Shown: positions 4,837-5,135 of the stretch, piece after piece | Layout of the letters: each line of letters begins with the position of its first letter | Numbering within the stretch: position 1 is the stretch's first letter | From: Vulcanimicrobiota bacterium | GTDB taxonomy: Bacteria; Vulcanimicrobiota; Vulcanimicrobiia; Vulcanimicrobiales; Vulcanimicrobiaceae | Length of the DNA: 5,135 nucleotides | Reading direction: 5' to 3' | Assembly: GCA_019247395.1 (NCBI GenBank) | Contig: JAFAOZ010000236.1 | Location: forward strand, 1 to 5,135 | The notes under the pieces: generated by a model | The model's database searches: none | What the model saw: the letters and a program-made list of their open reading frames with translations, nothing else | Told to the model about the DNA's origin: nothing | Position numbers and translations under genes: made by a program

Positions 4837-5130
4837 ATGTACCTGCTCGAAGTGCTGAGCGGCCCGTTCGACGGCAAAACCTGGCCGTTCGAGCGCGAGA
4901 TCACGATCGGTCGCGACGACGCGCTCGCGCAAGCTTGCTTGGCTTTGGACCGATACGTGTCGCGCCGGCACGCTCGCCTCGAGATCGACGGCGGATCGAT
5001 GCGACTGGTCGATCTGCGCAGCCGCAACGGAACGCGGCTCGGCGGTCAACCCGTCGTGGGTGAGGTGCCGTTGCCGTTCGGCGTTCCGTTCGTTGTCGGC
5101 CGCACTATTCTGCGCGTGACGCGCGCATAG
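4837..5130 (+). CDS. Compact single FHA-domain protein
   Basis: A 97-residue protein that is nearly all one forkhead-associated domain, a module that binds phosphothreonine peptides made by Ser/Thr kinases. The diagnostic residues are present: G25-R26 (TIGRDD), S42 and H45 (VSRRHARLEI), and N64-G65 (DLRSRNGTRLGG), followed by the final strands VPFVVGRTILRV. No signal peptide, membrane segment or second domain is seen. ATG 4837 has GAAGGG about 9 bases upstream and the domain's first strand (MYLLEVLSGPFDGKTWPF) starts at once, so the start is secure. It probably acts in the cytoplasm as an adaptor for a phosphorylated partner; no kinase or phosphatase gene is visible, though the downstream genes lie outside the window. 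Confidence 0.92.
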   Translation: MYLLEVLSGPFDGKTWPFEREITIGRDDALAQACLALDRYVSRRHARLEIDGGSMRLVDLRSRNGTRLGGQPVVGEVPLPFGVPFVVGRTILRVTRA

Positions 5131-5135
5131 TGGTT

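Overview
This GC-rich bacterial window has no RNA gene, insertion sequence or CRISPR array that I can see. Several things suggest an uncultured, environmental lineage outside the well-studied phyla: a Gram-positive-type SOS operator, a LexA of ordinary length, a lipoprotein phosphoesterase, and a short GC-rich palindromic repeat of the kind common in environmental genomes. Candidatus Eremiobacterota/Vulcanimicrobiota is my best guess from gene style. Chloroflexota, Armatimonadota or an actinobacterium are not excluded, and no marker gene settles it.

Left part, minus strand (1-1285): the 5' portion of a secreted or lipid-anchored phosphoesterase of the phospholipase C/acid phosphatase family (904 down, running off the left edge). 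Before it lie about 80 bases of nested GC-rich hairpins (918-1000), then a small membrane-anchored LysM protein (1285-1001). The repeat abuts the LysM stop codon and ends close to the ribosome binding site of the phosphoesterase.

Control region (1286-1456): a divergent promoter region with two near-perfect SOS boxes of the Bacillus type, exactly 60 bp apart. One lies at the predicted start of the LysM transcript and the other over the -35 region of lexA. A TM+LysM protein divergent from lexA under SOS boxes is the arrangement of yneA-lexA in Bacillus, where YneA holds back cell division during DNA damage. This is the most informative part of the window.

Middle, plus strand (1457-4513): a likely three-gene operon. 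It contains lexA, a PTS sugar permease EIIC of the lactose/cellobiose type whose start probably lies inside lexA, and a PLP enzyme of the methionine gamma-lyase/'aluminium resistance' family joined to the permease by an ATGA overlap. Read-through from the lexA promoter would place a sugar permease and a PLP lyase under damage control. No EIIA, EIIB or HPr gene is visible.

Right part (4514-5135): a 71-residue minus-strand protein of unknown function ends 5 bases from the lyase gene. It is divergent, across a 102-base hairpin-rich gap, from a gene for a compact protein that is almost entirely one FHA phosphothreonine-binding domain.
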